A DNA stretch of 64,000 nucleotides. It comes from HT1-32 sp040219025. Lineage in GTDB: Bacteria > Pseudomonadota > Alphaproteobacteria > Rhodospirillales > HT1-32. Below are positions 33,531-42,452 of this stretch, in pieces. The stretch is from assembly GCA_040219025.1 (NCBI GenBank), contig JAVJTE010000018.1, positions 1-64,000 on the forward strand, read 5' to 3'. The notes under the pieces were generated by a model that was not told the DNA's origin, ran no database searches, and saw only the letters and a list, made by a program, of their open reading frames with translations. The first letter of the stretch is position 1. Each line of letters begins with the position of its first letter. The translations under genes were made by a program, and so were the position numbers.

Positions 33531-34796
33531 GTGACAGCCCTGCTCCCCCTGTCGGCCGTAACGGCGGAATTCGCCACGGCAGAAAATATCTATCTTCCCG
33601 GCAGTATGGCTGAATCTCCGCTGCTGCGTGACTTTCTGACGGCGCATCCGGAACTGCTGGCACACAAGACTGTCTATGGTGTGTGGATTGCCGGTATCAA
33701 CGCGTTTGATTATTCCGGGTTGCATCCGGCGGCCCGCAGCGTCGCCTATTTTACCGGCCCCGCGCTGGATGACGGATTGCGGAGCGGGCGGATCCGGCTG
33801 CTGTCGCTGTCGTTTTCCCAGATATACCGGCATCTTGCGACCGAAGCCCCGCTGGATACGGCCTTCCTGCATATCTCGCCACCGGATGAGAATGGCCGTT
33901 GCAGTTATGGCGGTTGTTCTGATTTCGGGCCTGCGGCGCATCACCGGGCAAGACGGCGGGTCGGACTGGTCAATCGCAACCTGCCACATACCTTCGGCAG
34001 CGCATCGGCACCGGCGGACAGTTTTGACCTGCTGGTTGATGCGACGGGTCCGGTCCATACACTGCCGGTATCAGAGCCGAATGCGGTAACGCAGGCAATC
34101 GGCAGGCATGTTGCGTCGCTGGTGCGCAGTGGTGACCAGTTGCAGCTGGGGATCGGATCAATGCAGACGGCTGTGTTTCAGGCCCTGGCGGACCACCGCG
34201 ACCTGTCGATCCATAGCGGCATGATCTCTGATGCGGTTATTGGTCTGGAAGCCTCCGGCGCGCTGGCAGACCGTGAGGGCGTGATTACCACGGGTATCGT
34301 TGCCGGTGACCTGCCGCTGATGCGCTGGATTGACCGCAATCCGAAGGTCCATATGGTGCCGGTGGCAGAGACTCATGAACCGGGAGCCCTGCTGGGGCGG
34401 GAGAATTTCGTGGCGATCAATTCGGCACTGGAAGTTGACCTGCTGGGTCAGGTGAATGCCGAGGCACGGGGCGGGCGGATCATCAGCAGTTCAGGCGGGT
34501 TGACAGATTTCATCCGTATGGCGGGTTTCTCCCCCGGGGGGCGTCCGGTTGTGGCACTTGGTTCGACTGCAGCCCGTGGCAAATTGTCGCGCATCGTTCC
34601 CACACTTGCGCCGGGTGCCCCGGTCGGGGTCGGCAAGAGTGACCCGCTGATCGTCGTCACCGAACATGGTGTGGCCGATCTGCGCGGGCTGGGATTCGAC
34701 GAGAAGGCTGCGGCCCTGATCGCCGTGGCAGCACCCGATCACAGGGACGACCTGTCAAAGGGCTGGGCCGGTCTCCGGCAACAGCTTTTCGGTTAG
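33531..34796 (+). CDS. Acetyl-CoA hydrolase/transferase family protein
   Basis: About 421 residues from the GTG at 33531, just after the GntR stop. Class I CoA-transferase: two domains, with the active-site Glu in INSALEVDLLGQ and the CoA loop SSSGGLTDFIRMAGFSPGGR, then VTEHGVADLRGLGFDEKAAA. These enzymes move CoA between acetyl-CoA and other short acids (4-hydroxybutyrate, propionate, succinate). The ATG at 33444 would overlap the GntR gene. Its stop overlaps that of the convergent MFS gene by 4 bp. Confidence 0.88.
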   Translation: MTALLPLSAVTAEFATAENIYLPGSMAESPLLRDFLTAHPELLAHKTVYGVWIAGINAFDYSGLHPAARSVAYFTGPALDDGLRSGRIRLLSLSFSQIYRHLATEAPLDTAFLHISPPDENGRCSYGGCSDFGPAAHHRARRRVGLVNRNLPHTFGSASAPADSFDLLVDATGPVHTLPVSEPNAVTQAIGRHVASLVRSGDQLQLGIGSMQTAVFQALADHRDLSIHSGMISDAVIGLEASGALADREGVITTGIVAGDLPLMRWIDRNPKVHMVPVAETHEPGALLGRENFVAINSALEVDLLGQVNAEARGGRIISSSGGLTDFIRMAGFSPGGRPVVALGSTAARGKLSRIVPTLAPGAPVGVGKSDPLIVVTEHGVADLRGLGFDEKAAALIAVAAPDHRDDLSKGWAGLRQQLFG

Positions 34797-36043
34797 GTTT
34801 CAGTCTGTCGGATGATCTGGCGCTCAATAACCATGGCCAGACGGGCGAAACCGGCAGAGACCAGAATCAGATAAACAGCCATCACCAGGCTCTGCGTTGT
34901 GAAGCCGACGCCGAGGTCGATCAGGCTGCCGGTGACGCCGGGCCCCAGTGCGGTGCCCAGTACCATGCCCGCCACCGCCATCGCACGAACCGAGCCGAGA
35001 TGTCGGGTGCCGTACAGTTCGGCCCATAACGCGCCGAGAATTGTCGAGGCGGTTCCGGATGTCAGGCCGATCAGGATCAGATAGGGGAACATGACCCAGC
35101 TGGCGTCGATGGATGCGAGGATAAGCAACGCTGCGGCAAGCGGCAGCAGGTAGAAAGGCAGTAACCGTGGCGTCCCGAAACGGTCGACCAGTGCGCCGCT
35201 GACCAGTGCTGCAGTGATCCCGGCGCCGGAGAACAGCGGGAAGGATGCCGCATAGGTCAGGATGTCCCAGCCCTTGATCGAAATGATATGCGCCTGATGA
35301 AAGAACAGGGCGGTGGAGATGAAGGGCGGGGCCAGCACACCCGGCATCAGCGCCCAGTAGGCGGCGTGGCGCAGGACCTGATGCCTGTTCCAGTGCAGCC
35401 CGCCAATTCCGGCGACCAGATCCGCATCGGCAGACCCTGACGCGGGAATGCGTTCGCGCCGCAGCAGGAACATGAGCAGCGGGGTCAGGATCAGTGCCAG
35501 TGCGGCTGCCGCGACCAGCCAGGTCTGCCGCCAGCCAATGCCGGCAATCAGGGCAACTGCGATGAACGGAAACAACGCCTCGCCCAGCGGGTAGCCAAGT
35601 GCGGCGAAGGCCACGGCCTTGCCCCGCCGGCGGGCAAACCAACGCCCCATGGCGGTCATGGAAATATGGCTCATCATGCCCTGGCCACAGAACCGCAGGC
35701 CAAAAATGACCAGCCCCAGCATCAGCACCGACTGCACATAGGCCATGGCGATACAGACCAGCACGAAGGCAGCATAGACCAGCAGCGCCAGCGACCGCAC
35801 CCGCATGACATCCGCCAGTCGCCCGACCTGTATCAGCGCGGCGGCAGAGCAGAGCGTGGCAAGGGTATAAAGCCTGCCCCATTCGCCATGCGCCAGGCTG
35901 AACTCCGCCTGCAGCGGCTCGGCAAACAGGGCGATGAAATAGGTCTGCCCGAAGCTGGAGGAGAAGGCGAGCACCAGTCCGGCAGACAACCAGGGGGCAT
36001 TGTTGCGCAGGAAATCGGGGCCGCCAATCTTGCGGACGAGCAT
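34793..36043 (-). CDS. MFS transporter (monocarboxylate/oxalate-formate-like)
   Basis: 416 residues, 12 membrane helices. The N-terminal LAFSSSFGQTYFIALFAEPL, the cytoplasmic loop GRWFARRRGKAVAFAALGYP and the G-rich helix 11 (AMAVAGMVLGTALGPGVTGS) fit the carboxylate-carrying MFS branch. It follows the propionyl-CoA synthetase gene by 66 bp on the same strand, so it may import or export a short organic acid used by that enzyme. Confidence 0.85.
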   Translation of the reverse strand: MLVRKIGGPDFLRNNAPWLSAGLVLAFSSSFGQTYFIALFAEPLQAEFSLAHGEWGRLYTLATLCSAAALIQVGRLADVMRVRSLALLVYAAFVLVCIAMAYVQSVLMLGLVIFGLRFCGQGMMSHISMTAMGRWFARRRGKAVAFAALGYPLGEALFPFIAVALIAGIGWRQTWLVAAAALALILTPLLMFLLRRERIPASGSADADLVAGIGGLHWNRHQVLRHAAYWALMPGVLAPPFISTALFFHQAHIISIKGWDILTYAASFPLFSGAGITAALVSGALVDRFGTPRLLPFYLLPLAAALLILASIDASWVMFPYLILIGLTSGTASTILGALWAELYGTRHLGSVRAMAVAGMVLGTALGPGVTGSLIDLGVGFTTQSLVMAVYLILVSAGFARLAMVIERQIIRQTET

Positions 36044-36109
36044 GGGGTCAGTCTTTCAGACAGTCAGACCGGGGCCGGTGCGCACCGGGCAGACTATTTC
36101 AGGTCCGGA

Positions 36110-38011
36110 TTATCCGCCGGCATAACCGATGGATTTCAGGGCCTCGCGGATTTCGTCGAGGATGGCCGGATCATCGATGGTTGCCGGCACCTTGAATTCC
36201 TGATTGTCGGCAATCTTGACCATGATCGCCCGCAGAATTTTGCCCGACCGGGTTTTCGGCAGGCGCTTGATCACAACCGCATGTTTGAAGGCGGCGACGG
36301 GTCCGATCTTCTGGCGGACCATCTTCACGACATCGGCTACCACTGTTTCGTGGGGGGTGTCGGTACCTGCGCTCAATACCATGAAGCCAACCGGCAGCTG
36401 TCCCTTGAGGTCATCGCTGACCCCGATGACCGCACATTCTGCAACATCGGGATGTTCGGCCAGAACTTCTTCCATCCCGCCGGTCGACAGGCGATGGCCG
36501 GCCACATTGATGATGTCATCGGTCCGGGCCATGACGAAGATATAGCCGTCTTCATCCATGATCCCGGCGTCGCCGGTTTCATAATATCCGGGGAATGTCT
36601 TCAGATAGGCAGTATGAAACCGTTCCGGTGCATTCCAGATGGTGGGTGCGCTGGATGGCGGCATGGGCAGCTTGCCGACGATGGCGCCGATCTGGCCGGG
36701 GGGCAGTGTCTCATGGGTTTCCGGGTCCATGATGCTGATATCCCAGCCGGGGACCGCACGGGTCGGCGATCCGGGTTTGACCGGCAGGGGCTCGATCCCC
36801 ATGCAGTTGGCGGCAATCGACCAGCCGGTTTCGGTCTGCCACCAGTGGTCGATGACCGGGACGTTCAGCGTGTCTTCCGCCCATTTCAGGGTGTCGGGAT
36901 CACAGCGTTCACCGGCAAGGAACAGCACCCGGAATTTCGACAGGTCATATTTTTTCAACAGCTCGCCCCTCGGGTCCTGCTGCCGGATTGCGCGGAAGGC
37001 CGTGGGCGCGGTGAACAGGGTGACGACACCATGCTGTTCGATCACCCGCCAGAAGGCACCGGCATCCGGTGTGCCGACCGGCTTGCCCTCATACATCACT
37101 GTCGTCGCCCCCTGCAGCAGCGGGCCATAAATGATGTAGGAATGGCCGACAACCCAGCCAATGTCGGATGCCGCCCAGTAGACCTCGCCGGGCTCGATAT
37201 TATAGACCGCCTTCATTGACCATTTCAGGGCTACCGCATGGCCGCCATTGTCACGGACGATCCCCTTGGGCTGACCGGTGGTGCCGGAGGTATAGAGGAT
37301 GTAGAGCGGATCCGTCGCTTTCACCGGAACACAGGGGTGCGGCGGGGCGCTGGTGATGAAATCGTTCCAGTCGTGGTCACGACCGTCAGTCATCGTTGCC
37401 GTCGCCTGTTCCCGCTGCAGGATGACACAGAAGTCCGGTTTGCTGCCGGCCAGTTCAATCGCCTGATCCAGCAGCGGCTTGTATTCGACGATACGTCCGG
37501 GCTCGATTCCGCAGGAGCCGGATATGATGGCTTTCGGTGTGCAGTCATTCAGGCGGACCGCCAGTTCACTGGCCGCGAAGCCGCCGAAGACGACGGAATG
37601 CACGGCACCGATCCGGGCACAGGCCAGAATGGCAATAACCGCTTCCGGAACCATCGGCATGTAAATGATGACCCGGTCACCCTTGACGACACCGTTTGCC
37701 GCCAGGCCACCGGCGAAGGCGGCGGTCAGGTCACGCAATTCGCGGTAGCTGTAGGTGCGGACAGTGCCGGTGACCGGGCTGTCATAGATCAGGGCCGCCT
37801 GATCCGCCCGGCCTTCCGCGACATGGCGGTCGAGTGCGTTGTGGCAGGTATTCAGTTCAGCCCCGGCAAACCAGCGGTAAATCGGTGCGGTGCTGTCATC
37901 AAGTACCCGGTCCCATGGCTTGTCCCAGTGAATTCCTTCAGCGACGTCACCCCAGAATTCTTCCGGGTTTTCTATCGACCGTTTGTGGGCCGCATCGAAT
38001 TCACCAGCCAT
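36110..38011 (-). CDS. prpE: Propionyl-CoA synthetase
   Basis: 633 residues, full length for PrpE/Acs. N-terminal PEEFWGDVAEGIHWDKPWDR is the PrpE type of ACS leader. AMP-binding core YTSGTTGQPKGIVRDNGGH, a Trp-containing DHWWQTETGW acyl pocket, YYETGDAGIMDEDGY, and the C-terminal catalytic Lys in KTRSGKILRAIM. It activates propionate (or acetate) to acyl-CoA. It lies 82 bp after the KKCGH-type lyase gene on the same strand, which fits activation of propionate released by that lyase. Confidence 0.93.
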   Translation of the reverse strand: MAGEFDAAHKRSIENPEEFWGDVAEGIHWDKPWDRVLDDSTAPIYRWFAGAELNTCHNALDRHVAEGRADQAALIYDSPVTGTVRTYSYRELRDLTAAFAGGLAANGVVKGDRVIIYMPMVPEAVIAILACARIGAVHSVVFGGFAASELAVRLNDCTPKAIISGSCGIEPGRIVEYKPLLDQAIELAGSKPDFCVILQREQATATMTDGRDHDWNDFITSAPPHPCVPVKATDPLYILYTSGTTGQPKGIVRDNGGHAVALKWSMKAVYNIEPGEVYWAASDIGWVVGHSYIIYGPLLQGATTVMYEGKPVGTPDAGAFWRVIEQHGVVTLFTAPTAFRAIRQQDPRGELLKKYDLSKFRVLFLAGERCDPDTLKWAEDTLNVPVIDHWWQTETGWSIAANCMGIEPLPVKPGSPTRAVPGWDISIMDPETHETLPPGQIGAIVGKLPMPPSSAPTIWNAPERFHTAYLKTFPGYYETGDAGIMDEDGYIFVMARTDDIINVAGHRLSTGGMEEVLAEHPDVAECAVIGVSDDLKGQLPVGFMVLSAGTDTPHETVVADVVKMVRQKIGPVAAFKHAVVIKRLPKTRSGKILRAIMVKIADNQEFKVPATIDDPAILDEIREALKSIGYAGG

Positions 38012-38093
38012 CTCAATATTCCCTCTGCTTCACGCCATCTTTGTGTTGGATAAAGGACAGTTTTATCAGAACCCGGTCAGGCAACAACCAGGG

Positions 38094-38960
38094 TTACTGC
38101 TGGTCCCGGCTCCATTTCTTGTCAAAGTTCCAGACCCGCTCGAAACCCATCAGCCGGCTGAACGTCTCGAAATTCTCCAGCGGTGTCTCAATCCGGTCGG
38201 TCGAGCCGTCGGTCTTGAGCGTGCCATAGGCGGCTTTCAGCGACGCGCCGACCGCCAGGAACCCTGTCGCCGGGAAGATTGCGATGCTGTAGCCGATTTC
38301 CTCCAGCGCCTGTTTGGACAGGACGGGCGTGCGGCCACCCTCGACCATGTTGGCGAGAGTTGGCAGGTCAAAACGCTCATTGATTGTCCGCATCTCCTCT
38401 TCCGATTCCGGCGATTCGACGAACAGTACATCGGCTCCGGCTTTGGCGAAGGCCTCTGCCCGGCGCAAGGCCTCGTCGAGGCCCAGTGCGGTGCGGGCGT
38501 CGGTACGGGCAACGATCAGCATGTCACTGCTGTCGCGGGTATCGACGGCGACGCGGATCTTCAGGATCATGTCTTCCAGCGGGATGACCTTGCGACCCGG
38601 TGTATGGCCGCATTTCTTCGGAAACTCCTGATCTTCAAGCTGAATACCGGCAGCGCCGGCCTTTTCGTATCCCCGGACAGTATGTTCCACATTCAGCAGT
38701 CCGCCATAGCCGGTATCGCCATCAGCAATGACGGGTGTTTTTGTTCCCCCGGCGATGGTCTCCACCCGGTTCAGCATGTCGCTGTAGGTGGCAAGCCCGG
38801 CATCCGGCAGTCCCAGATGGGAGGCCACAACGCCGTAGCCGGTCATGTAGAGGCAATCGAAGCCCATGCTGTCGGCAACCCTGGCGGAAATCATGTCGAA
38901 GACACCGGGGGCAACAAGCAGTTCGCTGGCGGTCAGTTTGTCTTTCAGGCTGTGCGTCAT
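38094..38960 (-). CDS. KKCGH-type lyase of the isocitrate lyase/PEP mutase superfamily (dimethylmalate or methylisocitrate lyase-like)
   Basis: About 288 residues from the ATG at 38960. TIM-barrel with metal site ADGDTGYGG, second acid in QLEDQEFPKKCGH and ARTDAR. The KKCGH catalytic loop marks a true C-C lyase, in contrast to the oxaloacetate decarboxylase-like paralogue at 9026. VYDMISARVA-like start (APGVFDMISARVADSMGFD) is close to 2,3-dimethylmalate lyase and methylisocitrate lyase. Both release pyruvate or succinate with a three-carbon partner; the downstream prpE supports propionate chemistry. Exact substrate not fixed. Confidence 0.82.
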   Translation of the reverse strand: MTHSLKDKLTASELLVAPGVFDMISARVADSMGFDCLYMTGYGVVASHLGLPDAGLATYSDMLNRVETIAGGTKTPVIADGDTGYGGLLNVEHTVRGYEKAGAAGIQLEDQEFPKKCGHTPGRKVIPLEDMILKIRVAVDTRDSSDMLIVARTDARTALGLDEALRRAEAFAKAGADVLFVESPESEEEMRTINERFDLPTLANMVEGGRTPVLSKQALEEIGYSIAIFPATGFLAVGASLKAAYGTLKTDGSTDRIETPLENFETFSRLMGFERVWNFDKKWSRDQQ

Positions 38961-39050
38961 GGAGGTCCTTCCGGGGGGCTTTGTTGTATGAGGTAAAAAA
39001 AGCAGCACCATCCCTCATCCCGGGGTGGCACTGTCGTTGGACGCGGATAT

Positions 39051-39087
39051 CCGTCAGCCCCGGATCCTGTAGCCCCGGGGCTGACGG
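39051..39087 (-). terminator. Strong hairpin after the binding-protein gene
   Basis: A 13-bp perfect stem (39051-39063 with 39075-39087) lies 13 bp after the stop of the ABC binding-protein gene and before the lyase gene. It lacks a following T-run on the minus strand, so it may either end the transcript or protect the abundant binding-protein mRNA. Confidence 0.65.
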
Positions 39088-39100
39088 CAGGTTCAGTCTG

Positions 39101-40297
39101 TTACTTGGCGCATTTACCGACGCCGAGTTCCTTGCAGGGGTCCTTGACCTGTCCCATCGTGTCGATGACTTCAATCATCAGACGGCCATCCTTCTTTACG
39201 ACGCGATGGACGTTTGCGTTATGCACGATGTCACGGGTTTCCGGATCGATCATGATCGGACCGCGCGGGCTCTCGAACTTCCAGCCCTTCAGTGCAGCCA
39301 TGGTGCCGTCAGCAGAAACATCACCTTTCTGGGTCTTGATCGCATGGGCAATTGCCGCCATGCCGTCCCAGCCGGCAACACCCATGAAATCAGGTGTCGT
39401 GTCGGCGCCATAAGCGGCCTTCCAGGCGGCAACGAACGCCTTGTTGATCGGTGTGTCATAATCAGCGGAATAGTGATGCATGGTCAGCAGACCTTCTGCC
39501 GCATCGCCCATACCCTGCAGCTTCGTATCCTGGGTAATGTCGCCCGGGCCGATCAGCTTGATTCCGGCACCGGCCATGTCGAGGTTGGCGAAGGTCTTGG
39601 CGACCGCGGTTGCATGATTGCCGGACGGTACGAAAACATAGAAGCAGCCGGGTTTGGCATCCTTGACCCGCTGGAAGAACGGTGTGAAGTCAGGCACATC
39701 GCCCGGGCCGCCCATCGGGATGGTATCGATGATCTTGCCACCGGCCTTTTCAAAGCCCATCTGGAAGGCATCAAGGCTGTCCTTGCCCGGCGGGTAGTCG
39801 CTGTAGCCGATGGCCGCTGTCTTGCAGCCGATCTTGTTAAAGGCATAACCGCCCATCGGATAGCCGGACTGCCACATGGTGAAGGATACACGGGCGATAT
39901 AGGGCGAGAGGCTGGGAATCCAGGCGGTGCCTGCATTCATGATAATCATCGGCACCTTGCCCTGGGTCGCCAGCGGCGCGGACGCCATGGCGTTCGGCGA
40001 AAAAATGAACCCGGCGAGCATATCCACCTTCTCGCGGGTAATCAGCTCCAGCACTGCGTTCTTGGCGATGTCACCGCCGGGGCGTTTTGAATCCCGCTTG
40101 ATGAGACTGACTGTGTGACCGTCAAACGCTTCGGGATGTGACTTGAGGTAGAGTTCCATACCGCGATCAACCTGTTCACCAAGTTCCGCAGCACCACCGC
40201 TGTAGGTCAGTACAACCCCGATCTTCACTTCCTTCGCCTGTGCTGCAGCGCTGAGCATCAGGCCGGCGACAGCAGCCGCAATCGTCTGTTTGAGCAT
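39101..40297 (-). CDS. Branched-chain amino acid-type ABC substrate-binding protein
   Basis: About 398 residues from the ATG at 40297, followed by a signal peptide (TIAAAVAGLMLSAAAQA). Mature start KEVKIGVVLTYSGGAAELG is the Peripla_BP_6 (LivJ-like) signature. VAGWDGMAAIAHAIKTQKGD is the C-terminal hinge. No permease or ATPase of this type is in the window, so it is either an orphan or depends on distant subunits. It lies upstream of the lyase-prpE-MFS genes on the same strand, so its ligand may be related. Many such proteins bind aromatic or short carboxylic acids rather than amino acids. Confidence 0.88.
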   Translation of the reverse strand: MLKQTIAAAVAGLMLSAAAQAKEVKIGVVLTYSGGAAELGEQVDRGMELYLKSHPEAFDGHTVSLIKRDSKRPGGDIAKNAVLELITREKVDMLAGFIFSPNAMASAPLATQGKVPMIIMNAGTAWIPSLSPYIARVSFTMWQSGYPMGGYAFNKIGCKTAAIGYSDYPPGKDSLDAFQMGFEKAGGKIIDTIPMGGPGDVPDFTPFFQRVKDAKPGCFYVFVPSGNHATAVAKTFANLDMAGAGIKLIGPGDITQDTKLQGMGDAAEGLLTMHHYSADYDTPINKAFVAAWKAAYGADTTPDFMGVAGWDGMAAIAHAIKTQKGDVSADGTMAALKGWKFESPRGPIMIDPETRDIVHNANVHRVVKKDGRLMIEVIDTMGQVKDPCKELGVGKCAK

Positions 40298-40500
40298 CGT
40301 ATATTCCCTCCCTGGAAAAACGAAATCACGGGGCCACACGTATGACACCCTGGGATGTTCAGTATAGGTGCAGACAAAATGGCAATTCAATCAGCTTGAC
40401 GAGATCAGCGCTTTATCGCCTGCTGACCCTGCTGGCTATGGCGTCATATGCTGTGATCTGCCAGACTGTGCCGGGGTTGTTCATTTGCCGGGGATCTGGT

Positions 40501-41028
40501 TTGAAGAAAAAGCATCTTCGCATCGCGATATTCTGCAGGAACCGTCCGGGTCTTGTTCAATCCATTACCGACAAACTTTCCCGGCTTGGGGCGAATCTCG
40601 GTGCAACTTCCTTTGCCGTGCTTGGCAAGGGGGCGGAGTTCACCTGTGTCGCAACGGTCGGTGGAGACCGTGAAATCTGGGAGTTTGATTCAGCCATTCT
40701 GATCATGCCGGAACTGGTGGATGCACAGATTTCCGTTCATGAATATGGATTCGGAACCGAATTCGGAGAAGAAAACCGGGTCAATTTCTTGCTCACCATT
40801 GCCGGCGTCGACCGGGTGGGGCTGCTGGCTGATTTTACCGCATTTCTGGGCTCTGTCGGTGTCGCTGTCGTCCGCATGACGACGGAGGTCACGTCATCAC
40901 CGGTCGATCCGGTCTTCACGACGCGCTTCACGATCTGGATCGATCCGGAACATGCGGCAGAAACACTGGCAAAAATCGACGCCCACGCCCAGGCAAATAA
41001 ACTCGGCGTAACGCAGATGATCCTTTAG
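40501..41028 (+). CDS. Double ACT-domain protein, GcvR-like
   Basis: About 175 residues from a TTG at 40501 (KKKHLRIAIFCRNRPGLVQ). Two ACT domains: residues 5-85 and 95-175 (LTIAGVDRVGLLADFTAFLG). This layout matches the glycine cleavage system repressor GcvR and similar amino-acid-sensing regulators, which act by protein contact and have no DNA-binding domain. The frame is open to 40342, but that part reads poorly and overlaps the promoter of the divergent binding-protein gene. Confidence 0.75.
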   Translation: MKKKHLRIAIFCRNRPGLVQSITDKLSRLGANLGATSFAVLGKGAEFTCVATVGGDREIWEFDSAILIMPELVDAQISVHEYGFGTEFGEENRVNFLLTIAGVDRVGLLADFTAFLGSVGVAVVRMTTEVTSSPVDPVFTTRFTIWIDPEHAAETLAKIDAHAQANKLGVTQMIL

Positions 41029-41104
41029 GTCGTTCTGCTGACAGGCAGGGTTGAAATAAGATAAGTAATCTCTCCCCCAGTGACCCAGCTCTCAGTAACA
41101 GAAG

Positions 41105-41187
41105 ATGTCATCCCGTCGAAAGACGGGAACCATCATATGTCGGGGGAAACCCTGCAGTGGATCGCGGATCAGAGTCCGCGATGACAT
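41105..41187. repeat. Composite palindromic repeat (REP/BIME-like)
   Basis: Nested inverted repeats in the gap between the ACT gene and the BMP gene: outer arms 41105-41112 with 41180-41187, an inner 6-bp stem with GAAA loop (41112-41127), and an 8-bp stem (41161-41168 with 41175-41182). The two inward-facing hairpins resemble the dispersed palindromic units common in alphaproteobacterial intergenic regions. Only this copy was noticed here. Confidence 0.6.
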
Positions 41188-41278
41188 GTCTACTGATTTG
41201 GGGGCTCCGGCCTTGTTTGCCCCAGAACAACAAAGGTTCAGCTTCAGGTTTCTCCGGCGGTCCCAGCGCCGGACCGGA

Positions 41279-41312
41279 AATAAAAACGCCCGCCGCAATG
41301 CGAAGGGCGTTT
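41279..41312 (-). terminator. Rho-independent terminator of the nucleoside ABC operon
   Basis: On the minus strand, 22 bases after the stop of the BMP gene, an 8-bp stem (41305-41312 with 41284-41291) is followed by a run of five T then ATTT. The remaining 306 bp of this intergenic region (41029-41334) holds the palindromic repeat above and no credible gene. Confidence 0.8.
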
Positions 41313-41334
41313 CTGTTTTCAGCTGATTGATGGC

Positions 41335-42414
41335 TTATTTCGGCAGCTTGCCCTGAACGCCTTCGACGTACCAGTCCATGGTCAGCAGTGCCTTGTCGTC
41401 AAGCCGCTCACCGGCCTTTACCACGACTTTGCCTGACTGATCCTTGATCGGGCCGGTGAAGGGATGGAGCTTGCCGGATTTGATGTCGGCAACCGCCTGT
41501 TCTGCCATCGCAACGGCGTCGGCTGGCAGCGCCTCGTTATACGGGGCCATTGCCAGCATGCCCTTGTCCAGGCCGTCCCAGACATCCTGTGACTGCCAGG
41601 TGCCGTCCATCACGGCCTTTACACGTGCGATATAGTAGTGATCCCAGATATCAAGGATCGCCGTCATGTGGGATTTCGGAGCGAACTTGCTCATGTCCGA
41701 GGCCTGACCGATGGCCCAGACACCGCGTTCCTGCGCAATCTGCACCGGAGCGGGGCTGTCGGTATGCTGTGAGATAACGTCGGCACCCTGATCGATCAGC
41801 GCCTTGGCAGCATCGCTTTCCTTGCCCGGATCATACCAGGTGTTGACCCAGACAACCTTGACTTCGGCCTCGGGCTTTACACTGCGCAGGGCCATGGTGA
41901 AGGCGTTGATACCGCGGACAACTTCCGGAATCGGGAAGGAGGCGATATAGCCGACGACGTTGGATTTCGTCACCTTGCCGGCCAGCAGCCCGGCGACATG
42001 GCGGCCTTCATAGAAGCGTGCGGCATAGGTCGAGACATTGGCATCCCGCTTGTAGCCGGTGGCATGCTCGAACTTCACGTTCGGGAACTGCTTGGCGACC
42101 TTCAGGGTCGGGTTCATGAAGCCGAAGGAGGTCGTGAAGATCAGGTCATGACCTTCCTGCGCCAGCTTGCGGATCACACGTTCGGCATCGGCACCTTCGG
42201 AGACGCTCTCGACATAGGTGGTCTTCACCTTGTCGCCGAACTCCTTCTCGATGGCGAGACGGCCCTGGTCATGGCGGTAGGTCCAGCCGTGATCGCCGAC
42301 CGGTCCGACATAGATGAAGCCGACTTTTGTCTGCGCGGTGGCGTTGCCCGCCATCAGGCCGACCGCAAGAGCGGCGGCAGCCGCGGTACCCAGCAATTTC
42401 TTGATCATGATCAC
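41335..42414 (-). CDS. BMP/Med-family nucleoside-binding lipoprotein or periplasmic protein
   Basis: 359 residues, with a signal peptide (LLGTAAAAALAVGLMAGNATA). The mature start TKVGFIYVGPVGDHGWTYRH is the BMP family signature, where the Trp stacks on the base; ISQHTDSPAPVQIAQERGVW is a second conserved block. No lipobox Cys, so probably soluble periplasmic. It is the last gene of an ATPase-permease-permease-binding-protein operon and probably binds purine nucleosides or bases. Confidence 0.92.
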   Translation of the reverse strand: MIMIKKLLGTAAAAALAVGLMAGNATAQTKVGFIYVGPVGDHGWTYRHDQGRLAIEKEFGDKVKTTYVESVSEGADAERVIRKLAQEGHDLIFTTSFGFMNPTLKVAKQFPNVKFEHATGYKRDANVSTYAARFYEGRHVAGLLAGKVTKSNVVGYIASFPIPEVVRGINAFTMALRSVKPEAEVKVVWVNTWYDPGKESDAAKALIDQGADVISQHTDSPAPVQIAQERGVWAIGQASDMSKFAPKSHMTAILDIWDHYYIARVKAVMDGTWQSQDVWDGLDKGMLAMAPYNEALPADAVAMAEQAVADIKSGKLHPFTGPIKDQSGKVVVKAGERLDDKALLTMDWYVEGVQGKLPK

Positions 42415-42452
42415 CTCACTGTTTCAGATTTGTGTTTCATTCTGCTCCACCC

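Noticed and set aside
35666..37219. 517-codon open frame on the plus strand across the MFS and prpE genes
   Set aside because: Spans two well-supported minus-strand genes and their gap; composition is typical of antisense frames in GC-rich DNA.
38735..40090. 451-codon open frame opposite the lyase and binding-protein genes
   Set aside because: Crosses a strong hairpin and two genes with clear motifs; no domain seen.
41105..41326. 73-codon ORF in the ACT-BMP gap
   Set aside because: Built almost wholly from the palindromic repeat and the terminator hairpin; no ribosome site.
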